Notes: generated from the letters alone by a model not told the origin. Shown: positions 49,001 through 62,290, counted from the first letter of the stretch. The stretch: DNA of 64,000 nucleotides from Quillaja saponaria (GCA_029379385.1 CM055607.1:32237235-32301234); one strand, 5' to 3'. Made by a program: numbers and translations.

Positions 49001-50161
49001 TTTTTCACGGATGTTCTCCTCCCCCCTCAGGCCCATCCCTAATAGATGGAAAAAAGTATTAATCTAATCAATATCAAATTCTTCAAGACCCAAGAGTGTG
49101 CAAAAGCTATAGCAAAATAATTCCAATCAATTTATAAATAACAATTACAAAGCATTTTTAAGGAAAATATGGTCAATAAGCAACTAACCAAATACTTACA
49201 AATAAAATAAAATTTCACGGGGGGGGGTGGCGGGGCACAGGGGCGGGGAGGGCAACAACTACAGTTATACTTACAATGGTAGATGACTGTGGTCCACCAT
49301 TGAAAATGGCTACCGCTTCTGAAGGCAGAAGGCTTACTTGCAAGGACATGGAGAGGGGTGACTCCTTTTTCATCGACTAAGTTGACCAGCTCCTCATACA
49401 GATAAATTATGTGAATTGCCAAATCTATTACATTAATAAAACAAATATGTGAATTAGCTTCCATTTTTCTACTTGGTTATGACCTATGACTACTAAACTA
49501 TTGACCCAGAGGAACAGATAATACTTCATACTTGAATTTAGTAGTTCAGTATAATTGGTGATGATGCATGGTTTAGTTCCAAACTAACAGCCACATTAAT
49601 CTAATAGTGAATTTAATACTCACCAAAATATTCTCTCTGAATGGTACAATGAAGAATACTCTCACCACCGTTCCTTCTACAGTGTTCGATGCTTTTGTTG
49701 GGGTTGGGGAATATGTTATGGAGGAAAAGGAAAGCATCTTTGTGACCGTGGAGAGCAGCCAGGAAGAGGGGTGTCTCGCCCTCCTTGTTACGAGAACCCA
49801 CCAACGATGGATCTTCTTGTGCGATGCACTTACACATTTCCACATATCCCCTAGAAGCTGCAAAGTGCAAAGGGGTATTCCCCCGCTCATTTTGAATCCC
49901 CAGAGCCTTCTTGGCATTGACTTGACCATAATGCTTAATCACCTCCACAAGTTGTTTGACAAAAGGATATTTTCCATCAACAACTGCCACATGTAGTGCA
50001 GTGTCCCCTAACCTGGTGATAACACTCGTATGAGTCCATGAGTGTTTCTTATATATCTCAGTAACTTCTTGCCATACAGATTTTAAGGCAAAATGGTACA
50101 GATTTTGCTTGATATCAGAACGATTCCACTTACTGGATGCTAGAGTGGTATTAGGATCCAT
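46059..50161 (-). CDS. ankyrin-repeat protein with C-terminal PGG membrane domain (ITN1/ACD6-like)
   Basis: Exons seen: 49624-50161, 49275-49424, 48670-48818, 48227-48293, 47929-48031, about 47598-47840, 46780-47103, 46059-46673. The N-terminal half carries ankyrin repeats (GDTALHVAVVDGKYPFVKQL, GNTPLHFAASRGYVEMCKCI, GETPLFLAALHGHKDAFLFL, GVTPLHVLAS). A variable linker follows (NLPQNYATCYE, IRKIKEKHTWSYQIMEELL), then more ankyrin units ([24 protein letters not shown]). The last exon is a PGG domain (GEWLKSTSESCSLVAALIAT) with four hydrophobic segments. Relatives such as ITN1 and ACD6 act at the plasma membrane in salt or immune signalling; that role is inferred. I could not find GT-AG pairs that keep the frame across exons 5/6 and 6/7. 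Either those borders are misread or the gene is damaged there. Expected length is about 730 residues. Confidence 0.8.
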
Positions 50162-51170
50162 ATATTTCTTATCTCCTACTTAATCAACACTTAGGAACTA
50201 ACTATAGCTAGGAAGAAACGTTGATACTACAAGTTAATGTTTCATTTTATACCAATAAAATCAGACCTTTTTCACTCTATGCTGCAACAGAAAAAGGAAG
50301 AAATTCAATATTTGTAGGCACCAAAATTTTGAAAAGAAAGAAGCCATGCCATTTAAAAGGCCAGCTTTTATGTTTATTCCTTTCTTGCAAGAAAATAAAT
50401 GATCCTGAGCCTACTATATTTTACCTTTTCCAAAAACAAAACCCCGCAATCGCGCTAAATAAAGCAAAGAGGGAATTAAATTTTCTTCTTCTTTAAGGAA
50501 AGCACAGAACTATTAATTTTACTGTACATGGAACACATTTTACAGACGTGAGAGCCAAGTAAAAAATGAATGTGAAATTAGCCAGAATATACTGAAAGTA
50601 AAAAGTAGTTAAATGGATGTAAAACAAATAGGTGTGTCACGTGTGAATGACAAGATTATGAAAAATTTGGAAACTTCGGAATTAAATCCTTCATTAGGAG
50701 AGAAGTTAGATGATAATGCAAACAATTAAGAAAAAAATTAAAAAGAGAATAGGCAATTGAAGCTAATTTCACAGTAGTACAGGAAACCAAACATGTCTTG
50801 GCCTGAATAATGCTAAAAAAACCCAAATCATCCCACCATATATTGTTTCCTGACTGACCTGGGTTTTCCCAGATCTCTTTCTTCAGGGCCATCGGCGGGA
50901 ATTGAATGGAGCTGGGTTTGAGGTGGAGCCCATAAATGCGATGGAGGTCGTAAGGACGGGAAGTGGGCATTGAATTGGTGCTGCAGCGTCCTAGGGTGGC
51001 CATGGATTGGACGCTGCAGCTTCCCAATTTCAGATAGTCTTCTCCATTCGGGCGGCTACAGTGTTTACGATTACGAGCACCGGCTGGAAGACATGGTACG
51101 GTACTTTGCGGATGTTGTAAATCATCTCCACTTAATTTTTTACATTTTCAGATGTACCAAGAAAATATAA
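50162..51170. other. upstream region of the ankyrin/PGG gene with an orphan exon-like block
   Basis: The first 350 bp are presumably the promoter. A GC-richer block at about 50860-51027 reads open on the minus strand (from ATG at about 51003: MATLGRCSTNSMPTSRPYDL onward, ending at a possible donor CCAG/GTCAGT near 50863). It may be the first exon of a lost or unrecognised gene, but no downstream exon follows. I recognise no family. Confidence 0.3.
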
Positions 51171-51470
51171 GGCTAAATTATATTTTTGGTACTTGTAATT
51201 TTATTTAAATTTTACTTTAATTCTTATTATTTATTTTGTTACAATTAAATCTCTAAAAATATTAAATTACTCTAATTGGCTCCTCTTGTTACCTTCCAGT
51301 CGATTTAACTTTAAGAGAGATGAAGTGGTCAGGTAAAAATAGATAAAAAATTATGTGACTGATGGCATGACTATGACGAATAATAATTGACATGTAATTT
51401 TTTATAAATATAAAATTAAAATATATTAAAAAATTAAATTAAATTAATAAAATTAAAAAATTCTTCTTCC
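51171..51470 (+). repeat. dispersed non-coding repeat, copy 1
   Basis: It begins CTAAATTATATTTTTGGTAC followed by TTGTAATTTTATTTAAATTT. It matches the reverse complement of 59780-60150 through the motifs TTACAATT, the ACCTTCCAGTCG-like block and the AT-rich tail. No protein is encoded. Confidence 0.5.
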
Positions 51471-52136
51471 TCCTAACTTTTCCTTCCCAAATCTTCTGCA
51501 AAACATCTATTTCAATATGATAAAATGAGAAACTTGTACTAATCTGAATATGAATCATGGTGAAAACTCCCCATTTTCTAACATCTATTATATGTCTTTT
51601 GTAATTATCATCACACGTTTCCAGACTTTAGATATATCAATAAACTCAGTTATCATTTTCTTTTTTATTTATTTATTTTACTTCAAACTCTTACAGAACA
51701 CTCAGTAGCTTGTATTGCTTTCAAAAGTAGACCAACTTGCTATAATTCAGGAAAATTCAAAATTGAAAAAGAAAAAGAAAAAAGAGAAATAAATATTGTG
51801 CATAGATGTTATAGCTGACATTCTTTCGTACGTACGTTTTATAATTTTTCGTACGTAATTTTTTGGGACAGCTAGGTAAATATATAAGTGAATTAAAATA
51901 AAAATAAATAAACATTTATATATTTATATTTATGTACGTAAGAAATCAATGTTTTACCGTTTCATGGGTTAATTTTGAAATTAACTTATAAAATTTTAGT
52001 GAGATAATTATAAACTAGGAATTTAGTTAGAAAAACCATGATTAAAAAAGAAAAAAGACATGTATACTATTTTGGAAGCAATATTCACCACAAACTTAAA
52101 AGTGAGACTTTGGCCCATTATGAGTATTATATCAGT

Positions 52137-54085
52137 TTTTTTATATAGCTTTCTTTCCTTTCCTTTTGCTTAACCGACCTACTGTTTCTTTTCTTCACCC
52201 TTTATCTGTCGAGTTGTTATCCTTTTCCCCTGTTCGTTTCAATTGGACTGAGGGACTTCTTAGATTTGGCAACTAAGTGGCGAAATTTCCTTGTGGTTGT
52301 GGCCAAGTGAAGGTGGGGTATATTCCTCCTTTCCATCTGTTATTTTAACTGGCTTTCTTTTCCTTTGTGCGCCGTTTGGGTACCTTGTTTTACACCATGA
52401 AATTTTCATCTTTATGTGAGGTAAAGTCTGCCCTTAAGCTTTAAGGTTTTAGGTGTGAAGTTGTGGTCATGTAAAGGTGTGTATTCGGGTTGCTTAGTGT
52501 ATGCTGCCTTGGTTTGCTTCCCCTATTTTAGGAGAGTACAGCAACTTGAGGTTACAGGAATCTGAAATTTCAGCCTCTTATTAGTGAGTTTAGCCACTTT
52601 AGCCTTCTTTCTTTTCTCTCCTAGAGCCAAGGTAGGAAGCATGAAGAGTGAAAGTGTGAGGAAAGAAACTACCCTGTTTTGCAAGTTGGCCATGAGGTAT
52701 TTTGTGGCCTTAATTGTGGGAGTTGCTTCGAGTGAGAGTGGCTGGTTTGAACTTGGTTGTTTTATTTTGGTTATATACATATTTATTGAGTAATTATGGA
52801 TGAGGTGGAAGACTAAAGGATTTCAATGAAATAATTTGATTGTGTAGTTAATTAAGGTAACAAAGCTTAATTTAAAGAAGTGTTATTAGTTCAATTGTTG
52901 GATGTAAGTTAAATTATTGATTGTTAGTAAATTAAGTTAAAGATTAGTTGGATTTAAATTAAAGTATGAAGAGGAGTTAAGGAAAACAAGAAATAGGAAA
53001 TTTGGAATTCTATTATGATAATTTAGAACTTGTACACTGTAGATTTAGGGAATTCTGATTAATTAGTAATGGAATTGCAACGTCTAAAATAAAAATTCTA
53101 TGGAAAGTTGATAGTAAACTTAATGAAATCCAATATGTGGATTGGGTGCAATTTAAAGACTTAAAAGAATAGATTAATTTCATTGAAAAATATAGTATAT
53201 GAATTAGGATTTGTCATGTATTCTAAGGAATTGATAAAATATTTATAAGAAATTAAATATAAAATACTCATAAGAATTAATCTATATAAGTTTTATGTAC
53301 TAAATAGTTATTTGGAAACATGAAATTTAACAATGTTAATGTTAGATTTGGAAATTTGAATTCTTGAATAAATAGAAGTAATCAACTTTACCTTCGATTA
53401 TTTAGTAAAGTTTTTAAAATGAATTAATTGCAAGATAGCCAATGCAATAAATATATGAATAAATGAGGAGTTGTAGAATGGGTTATACCATGATTATATA
53501 AATTGAAATACGAATTTATGCTTTTTAGCGTCATAACGTGTCAAGCATATTTTGATACATTCACAGACTAGACTGAACTAATAAACCACGTCCTTGAACT
53601 TTGTGAGTGAATTATATCCAATTTGGTTGTCAGATAATTGTATGAAATAAATTATGTGAATTTGAACAATTGATTGATGTTTGTTATTTGATATTGGTTG
53701 TGGTTGATAAGGGCCAACAAAATGAAATTTTTTCGAGAAATGATTTTTATCTCCAAAATTGAAATTCAGGTGAACCTAGGATAATTTGATTTGAAATTTT
53801 GAAATATTCTGATTCTGATAAATATTTTTTGTTAAAAAAAGTTCTAAGTTCCAATGGGATGGAGTATGTACAAAGATTATTCTGTTGTGCCAACACGTAA
53901 ATGTCCGGTGGGAGTGATACTGTTGTGTGAGACTGAGTTACTCAGTTGGCCTTATGCTTGATTTGTATACTCTGATTACTTTGTTAAAAATTGTGAACTC
54001 AGGAGATTTTATTTGATTGAAATATGTGAATTGTGACTATATGATAATTACAAGTACATATATATATAATTAAATTTAAACATGA
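52137..54085 (+). repeat. long non-coding repeat, 5' part of a split copy
   Basis: The part at 53690-54085 is a clear imperfect inverted match to 54700-55080. Shared landmarks are AAGGGCCAACAAA, ATGGGATGGA/ATAGGATGGA, AATGTCCGGTGGGAGTGATA, CTGTTGTG and GTTACT.AGTTGGCC. The earlier part, 52.14-53.69 kb, is only loosely like the reverse complement of 56.9-57.8 kb and may belong to the same unit. It looks like LTR or other transposon-derived sequence without coding capacity. Confidence 0.5.
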
Positions 54086-54089
54086 GATT

Positions 54090-55250
54090 AAAGTCACACC
54101 CTCAAATAAAGATATGACTGGCCGAATGAATGGATGACCAAATCCTCTGTAACCCTGAATCTATAATGACTGAACACAAATGACTCTTAAACAAATTATA
54201 ATTAAGATTAGGAAAACTTTCTTGAACTAAAATAAAGTCATGAACTGGTTATGAAGTATAAATATTTACTGAAAATTCAGTAGAAGTTCCCTATAAAGCG
54301 GAACATGTCCAATAGTACATAAACTAATAAACTAGTACAATTCACCTGTAAACCATAATATCAAAGTACCCAGAGGAGCTTTGCTCCTAACAACACATGA
54401 AGTTACCACAGTTAACTCAATATACACAACAATGCATGAAACCTAAAATGACTGCAAGTGTCGCCTTATCAACTTCAAGTATGTGAATCCGAGATATAGC
54501 TTGCCACAACAGTGTTTGCAGGTAGTAAATCCTGAAACAATGAACTATGTTTTCCTAATACTAAAAAAATAATAGAGAAATGTATGAATCGCAAGGACTC
54601 AATGAGTGGAAAATAGTACCTAAAGGATACTAGCATCGCTCAAAACAAGTAATATAATATATATAATAATATCATATAACAATGTTCATATAACAATGTT
54701 CATGTTTTACTTTATAATACATGTACAAATTTGTAATCGTCATAACTTCACAATTTACATGAATCATAAAATCACAAAGTAATAAGAGCCATCACAGTAT
54801 ATAAAGCAAACAAAGGGCCAACTAGTAACCCAGTCCCGCACAACAGTATCACCCATACTGGACATTTAAGGGCTTGTACAACAAATTAATTCTCTGTATA
54901 CAATCCATCCTATTGGGGCTGAGTACTCAATTTTTTTAAAACACTTATCAGAAACAGAAAAAAATAAATCATAATATCCTAGGTGCAACTGGATCCCAAT
55001 TCTGGAAATAAAAATTATTTCTCAGAAAATTTTAATTTGTTGGCCCTTCTCAACCACAAACAATTTCAAACAAGCATGATTCAAATAACTCACTAGAAAC
55101 TTGCACTTGCACGTTTATTTAATTACACATAATAATTTAGCCCCGTAAAGGCAACAATTAACTACTCACCTTTAACCGATTTCATGCGTCACTTGCATTT
55201 GTGTTCACGCATCTCATCAAGTCCACATTAGGTTCGGAACTGAAATTCAT
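54090..55250 (-). repeat. inverted copy of the same repeat
   Basis: Read on the minus strand it starts near 55250 and ends GAGGGTGTGAC at 54094. The first half matches 53.7-54.08 kb. The second half matches 58.6-59.15 kb (CAGGATTTACTACCTGCAAA, TAGGAGCAAAGCTCCTCTGG, TATAATTTGTTTAAGAGTCA). It is the only copy here containing both halves without a break. Confidence 0.65.
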
Positions 55251-58200
55251 ATTTCCAAATAATACTTAGTTCATAAATGTTATTATTATAACATTTTAAT
55301 TACTAAGCTTATATATATATATCAACTTATATAAATTTTTTTATGAAAGTTTTCTATTAAGTCATTACATGTCAAGTAATATGAATTGTATTTTATGTGT
55401 ACAATTATATGATAAAGTTGATAATGGAGAGACATTTTCGATGTCTTGACAATTCATATGATAACACTAGTAAGTTAAAGATGTTGAAACTGCCTAAACT
55501 TAGGATTTGGACCAGTGTTCACTCTAATAGTCATATCTTCCCTAGAAAATTTCAAATCCAGTTTCATAAAATTTATTAAATACTAGACATATGTAGATTT
55601 ATAACGGTATATCATTTGTAATTTTTAGATTTGTATATTAATACAGTTTATTCTTTGAACTTGCATCAAATTCTGTAAAACGTAGGATTTTGATTACTCT
55701 GACCTTACCTTAGTGAATTGAACATAACTTTTTCTAGGAAAAAGGAAATCCAATTTCGTTTATCGAGTTTATTAATAGACATGTATATATTTCTATATAG
55801 GTATCATATGTATTATTTGAATGTATATATAGGTACAGGTACAGTTAATTATTTAAAGTTTACTCCTTTTAGGCATTTCATAATCTCCTTGGATAAATGT
55901 TTATTTTTACTTACTATGCTTAATCAAATTTAATAAAACTAAGTTGAAACATTAACTTTAGGAAATTTGATAGCTTTATTATTTAGAAACTTTTCCTAAA
56001 ATAAGCCTTGAACTCTCTTGATTCTTCACATAAACAAAATAGATCACTCGTAGGATTTCTGGTTGTCAAACTTTGATTTCGATGTTTATAAAATTCTTAC
56101 ACTTGAAAATTAAATTACGAAACTTTCTAGTATAATGTTTCAAGATTTTAGGAACAACTTTCATTCAGATTTTCAAAACTAATTTCATCCACAACCCCCA
56201 ACGAAGTCTTCTGGTTTGATTAAGGTTTACTAAAAATCTTGCATGACTTAGTCACAGTTTAACAGCTCTAACTAACAATATAATTGGGACCAAGTTACAA
56301 AATTTTGTAGACAATATCCCAAGACCTTAAGCTACATTTTATATTTTGAACTCTTAATTTAAGTCAGCCCCAAAAGCACCCAAAACATTAGATTTCTCTA
56401 ATCCCTGTAATCTGGCCCTACACCCTTTCATGTATCCCTTAACTCTCATATTCCAACACTTCACTCACAACTAACTCTTCCCTGCATGATTTAAAATTTA
56501 TGGAATATTCTAAAGGCGTATTTAATTTCCATTGGTGTTTGTATATGTACATATATAAACACCCACCATGAATTCCAATGCAACTCCTTACTTACAAATG
56601 GCATATATTATAAACGTTGATTTCACTTGAACCTCTTGCTTTTAAGTCTATTAAAATTTAATTATACGATTTCTACACTAACAAGTTTGAATCCTAAACT
56701 TCTTATTTCCATTATTTGTACCACTACCTTACGTATATATTAATTGTTGTTAAATCTTAATTCACAAATTACCACTCTCTCAATCTCCTTATATATAAGT
56801 TTTAAACAAGGCCTTAAGTGTTTTACCCAAACCGATTTAATTAGCTTCACTTTCAAGCTATAATTTCCATTATCTTAACCATTAACAACTTTCCTAATTC
56901 GATATTTATATTCTAAGATGTTTAGTTTCAACTATTAAATTTACACTTCCAAGTAATATCCATAATTCTAAGGCAGGAGATAACAAGGTATACAAGTTAC
57001 ATATCTCCCAAAGAGTTAAATTAAATAACATACTAAATGACTTCCAACTCCACGTGACCCACAGATAAATAAGAAAACAAGAAAATATAATGGTCATATT
57101 AAGGCAACTAAGGAGTTGCACTCTTTGCCCCTCACGGCCACAACATAAAAGAATAAGATTTTTTCCTCAATTACATGGTAACTCCATGGTTGACACATCG
57201 AAATCCATGGAAATAAGGTATACTACAAAAAAACAACCAATAGGTTGACTACTACGAGCATAATTTTAAAACAACTAAACAAGGTAATGGATAAGGATTT
57301 ACAGCACCAGTCATACCTTGATTGAACTAGAAGGAAGAGACTAAAGCATGCTACACGGTTGAACACACCAAGTAACGCCAAAGATAGAGTTGTCTCTATG
57401 GCAATTGCTAACTCCTCTAGCAATTGTCTCCTTTTTCACTCCACACCTACTCACTTCTCAAGAATGAAGGACCAAGCTACCCAAAACTTGCCAAACCAAG
57501 AGAAAAGGAACAAGATGTTCTCGGTCAGCAAAGAAATTCCAAAAGCAGGGACCTTAAAACGCTACCAAGGCTGCCGCCAATTGGAGTTTTTAAGTGCTAA
57601 AATCAGTAACCCAACGGCAAAGGAAAAAGAAAATCACTTGCTTACTTTGGAGGAAGTCAAACGGTTGAAGCAACAAGAGTGAATACAATTGGTTGAAGGC
57701 AATAAAAAAAAACAGGGGATACCATTTGTATATGGCAGCCGAGAAGAAACTAAAAGGAAAAAGAAAGGAGCAGGGCAATGTCGGTTACAAGGGGTAAAGC
57801 AAATTTATTAAAGTACTATAAACTAATGGCATAAATTTTATTTACTAAATTGTGGTGTAGATTGGTTGATTCATAAATATCTATTAATCATTGCTCTTTT
57901 ACATTATTCTATTTATATATTAGTTTAATAAGTGTATTAAGTAATCGTAAAAAAAACAAATCTATTAAGTCTTAGTTATTAAATAAGTAATAATAGCTCA
58001 TTGACATAAAAAGAATGACTTATTAACATATATATATAATATTATATGTATGTTATTACTTTCAGGGACTAAAACAACACTAAATAAATTTTCGGTTGTG
58101 CCCATTCTCATTATCATTATCTTATTGTATACATCACAACTTGGTGTAGGGTTGACAAGATTAATTAGAGCAATAAAATATATTTTATTATTATTAATAT

Positions 58201-58540
58201 TATAATTGCATATATTTCGAAATCCTAATTTTACTTTCTAGGGATAATTAATTTTGCCAGAGTCACTTTTTTACAACTAATCAATTGATATTAGGAGGAG
58301 GAGTAGCTCATCTATATATATGTATTTTAAATTATTACTATGTTAGTAATGCAGGAATTACTAATTGAGGAAATTGAAATTCTTATTTTAAAGGAAGATA
58401 TATTAATCGTGTTGATATTTGATGCAATATAAAAAATAAAAAAAATCTAAATTCAATCAACAAGTAAGGTGGTGGACTTTAATTTACTTTAGTTTATATT
58501 TACATAATCAAGATAATTTACGTACGATATCCCAAAATAT
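55251..58540. other. AT-rich repeat-like sequence, no gene
   Basis: It contains phrases such as GAATTGAACATAACTTTTTC and CATATCTTCCCTAGAAAATT that look like plant LTR or satellite-type repeat sequence. The 107-codon open frame at 57359-57682 has no recognisable domain. Part of this block may continue the inverted repeat unit. Confidence 0.45.
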
Positions 58541-58589
58541 ACGTTAGGCTATTGGGTTATAACAATTAATTAGTAATATCTATATTATG

Positions 58590-59150
58590 TGTTGTATGAT
58601 GCAGATACCCTTAGGGTATGTGGTTTGCTCACTGAGTCATTGTGACTCACTCTTTCCTTTGTTGTGTTTTTTTTAGTATCAGGAAAATATAGTTTGCCGT
58701 TCCAAGATTTGCTATCTGTCGACACTGTTGCGGATAAGATATATATATCAGAATCATACACTTCAGGCTTAAGGGATGATACTTGTAGTCACTTTAGGTG
58801 TTATGCAGTTGTTGTTATATATATTGAATTAACGATGGTGATTTCATATTTTGTTAGGAGCAGAGCCTCTCTGTATATTCTAATACTATGGTTTACTGTT
58901 GACCTTGTAAACATGTTTTATATATACTATAGGCATGTTTCACTTTACGAGAAATCACTGCCGAATTTTAAGTAAACGTTTTATGTTTAATAACAGAGTC
59001 ATGATTTTATTTTAATTTAGTAACATTTTATTAGTCTTAACTATAATTTGTTTAAGAGTCAAAGATGCACAGTACTTGAGTATTCAGGGTAACGGGGGTA
59101 TGGTTATTCATTCCTCCAGCCAGTCATACGTTTATTTGAGAGTGTGACAA
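58590..59150 (+). repeat. 3' part of the split repeat copy
   Basis: It matches the reverse complement of 54094-54650 in order: TCAGGAAAATATAGTTTGCC, TAGGAGCAGAGCCTCTCTGT, ATAATTTGTTTAAGAGTCAA, ending GAGAGTGTGACA. With 53.69-54.08 kb it would complete one plus-strand copy, interrupted by about 4.5 kb. A 103-codon open frame inside it is not coding. Confidence 0.6.
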
Positions 59151-59779
59151 TAAACACCGAAATAAAATCATAAAACAACACCAAATTGAATTCTCCTATG
59201 AATTGATATAGAAAAATTACTAAAACTCTAATCCTAAATCATGAATTTTGAAGTGGGTTTATGTAGAACCCATAGAATTGACGTGATATAATTCAATGGT
59301 CGGATACATAAAATAGTAATTCATTATTTGAGAATATGAAACTCAAATTCAAATCATTATTAATTCTGGGCATGACCGACAATAGAAAAAGGAAGCTAAT
59401 AGGAGAACAAATGAATGCATAAGTGAAACAGGGGCTATTCCTATAATAGTTGACTGATCCAATACCTTTCACAATCTCCTCAGCTTATAGACCTCTCTTT
59501 GCCCCCATAATCAGTAACAAAATGTAGTCTTAACAGGCCTCAATTTATCTTTCCGTGATCGACAACAACAATAACAACGATGAAGACAGAGGGGAGGGAA
59601 TAGTAGGTTCGTCTTCATTCCCAAATCTATGTCTTCATTCTTATTCTAAGATATGTGTTTTCATGCCCATCCCTATCCCTAGATCTGCTTCCTCATCCCC
59701 TACCCTCATGTTTACATATTCATTCCTATCTTCAAATATGCATCTTCATTCTATTCCCAGATTTGGAGGGATGGTTTTT

Positions 59780-60165
59780 TAGTTTTATTTTCACATTTTT
59801 TAAAAAAAATTTTGGGTTGTTTCTTACTTTATAGTGTATATTTTTATTTTTTAAAATATAAATTGAGATATTTTAAAAAATTTATGATTTAAGTCACGTT
59901 ATAACTTTTTATTGGTCTATTATGCCATGTGAGCAAATCATATCATATATCATCATGCTACATCATTTTTTATGTTACATTCATCTATCTATTTTATTTT
60001 CATCAAAGTTAATTTGGACGGCAGGTGATGATTAGGACCAATTGTAATAGTTTTATAATTGAAGGAATCCAATTGCTACAAATTTAAAGGTAGGGACTAA
60101 AGTGAATTTTAAATCAAATTACAAGGACCAAAAATATAATTTTATAATATTACACTTTTATTAAT
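59780..60165 (-). repeat. dispersed non-coding repeat, copy 2 (inverted)
   Basis: On the minus strand it reads AAATTATATTTTTGGTCCTT then GTAATTTGATTTAAAATTCA. It matches 51171-51430 in the opposite orientation. The two copies bracket the 52-59 kb nested repeat region. Confidence 0.5.
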
Positions 60166-60789
60166 TTTGTTAAAAATATTTTTAAATTTATTTTGGTCAA
60201 CATTTACAATAAATTTTAGGTTTATGTACTGTTTGTTTTGGTCCTTTATAATTGTTTAGTCTTCAATTCGGGTGTACAAATATTTTTTCAATTAATTGTT
60301 TTTTTCAAAATTCAAAATTTCTCTATAAACATGTTATAAATTACAAAAAAAAACTGTTCTATTTTTCTATTTACAAGTTATGAAATAAAAAAAATAAAAT
60401 CGCACATTCACGTAAAAATAATGATTTAGTTGTTTTTATATCTTCGCAAATTTATTTTGATAATTTTATCATTAAATTTTGTAAAATTATTTTATTTATA
60501 CATATCATGAGAATGATATAATACAATTTGATTAAAAAAATTATAAATTATGAAATTATTCAAAAACATTTCTAGAAGATAAATTAAAAACGAAGACAAT
60601 TCTAAAGAATTAAAATAGTGGTTAAGCTTAATTTTGATGCCTAACACCTTTTAGTATTTTAAATAAAAATTGTTTACGTATTTAATTTTTTTAAAAACAA
60701 AATCAGTAATTATATTAATAAGAATGTAAGATATTTATATTATTCTCTATTAATAATTTTTAAAATATAAAGTACATCTCTAACTATAT

Positions 60790-61945
60790 ATAAAAGTGGC
60801 TTAAATGCATAATTTTTTTTATTTCTTTAAATACCCTTATAAGTTTTTATTATTACATAGTTATTTTTAGTTGTTATTTTGCTTGATATATACTACTATT
60901 TTTTATTTTTTACTTTTTTTCCTAATTCTTCTCCATTTTAATGTTAATAAGATTGTATATTTTACGACTATTGATTTTATTTTTTTTAACTAATTCTGGT
61001 CAAATAATTATATATCAATAATAATTAAGATTGAATTTCTTATTTTTCTTGTTTGTTTAATAAGTACCTAATAATCTTCATTTTTTTAGTTCTTATCAAA
61101 CTTATGAATTAAAATCTTAAAAAATTATTATGAATTAAAAGAAATATTAAGAGCATAGTTTTCATGATTATAATTTTGTTGTTTTAACTTTTAAGTAATA
61201 CAAAAATTATATTTTTTCAATAATTATGTGTCAATATTAGTTAATATTGAATTTCTCAATTTTTTGTTTGTTTGATAAGCTCTTAATAATTATAATTTTT
61301 TAGACTTTTTCTCAAATTTATGAAATAATTTTTTAAAATATATTTAGAGTGTAGTTTTCATGATTATATATTGTTTTTTTAACCTAGGTGGGAATACTAA
61401 CTCATAATTAGAGAGAAAATATCCATCACATTAACAGATGGGAGACTCGAACATGGGACCTCATGATTCTAGCACCTTTGTCTTCACCAATTGTGCTAAG
61501 ACCTCATCTGCATTGTTGTTTTAACTTTTAGTTAAATAAATTTTATTTTTTAAATACCCTATGAGTATTTACTATTACATAAATACTTTTAATTGTTATT
61601 TTATTTCAAATATTTTATTTATTATATTATATGTATATTTTGTATTTTTCATAATTTTTCTCCATTTTAATATTAATATTAATGTGATTGTAATCATTTT
61701 ATGATATTGTTTACATTTTTTCCAATCCTAATTCTTTTCAATATTAATAAATCTATAATTTGTCAATAACTATAATCAATAGTAATTAAGAATGAATTTC
61801 TCAATTTTTTTTAATTTAATAAGTTACAAATAATTATTATCTTATAATTTTTTAATTTATTTTAAAATGCTATGAATGAAAAGAAATATTAAGAGTATAG
61901 TTTTTATAATTATAATATTATGTTGTTAACTTTTCTTCCATCTTT
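60790..61945. repeat. AT-rich tandem array, about three units
   Basis: Landmark TGAATTTCT(C/T)A.TTTTT followed by TTTGTTTGATAAG-type sequence occurs near 61032, 61250 and 61795. GAAATATTAAGAG(C/T)ATAGTTTT occurs near 61141 and 61886, with a diverged version near 61342. ATACCCT(T)ATGAGT occurs near 60830 and 61555. The third unit is displaced by the SINE insertion. Confidence 0.6.
61381..61511 (-). mobile_element. tRNA-derived SINE with target site duplication
   Basis: On the minus strand it begins TGCAGATGAGG and has an A box (TTAGCACAATTGGTGAAG, 61500-61483). A B box follows (GTTCGAGTCTCCC, 61452-61440). It ends CCTAGGTT followed by a poly(A) tail (T run 61373-61380 on the plus strand). ATTGTTGTTTT at 61512-61522 repeats as ATTGTTTTTTT at 61370-61380. 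The sister unit near 61165 shows the uninterrupted empty site (ATAATTTTGTTGTTTTAACT). Confidence 0.75.
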
Positions 61946-62260
61946 AGAATTTAAAAAAAAATAATTTTATAGTTTATTTTATGAATTATTTTTTTATTAG
62001 AGATTTATCTATTTGTTTATTGTCATTAAAATGGAGTAGTTATTTTTATTAACTATAATTTCTTGATATGTACAACAATTGTTGATTAACATATATGTAT
62101 ATATCATAAACACGATTTACTGTGCTATACATGTGTTACAAAAGTTAGTATATAAATAAATATGAAGTAAATGTTCAATTTCTTAAAAGTTTTATTGAAA
62201 ATTAATTACTTAAAATTCATATTTGGGGACAATATAAATAGAAAGAGAATTATTATTTCC

Positions 62261-62261
<1 letters not shown>

Positions 62262-62290
<29 letters not shown>
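62262..62290. repeat. poly(A) tract
   Basis: An uninterrupted A run of about 29 bases in intergenic DNA. No element border is visible next to it. Confidence 0.85.

Noticed and set aside
57359..57682. 107-codon plus-strand open frame
   Set aside because: No recognisable domain, no supporting exon structure, and it lies in repeat-like DNA.
58664..58975. 103-codon open frame
   Set aside because: It lies wholly inside a repeat copy whose inverted partner at 54.2-54.6 kb is not open in the same frame.
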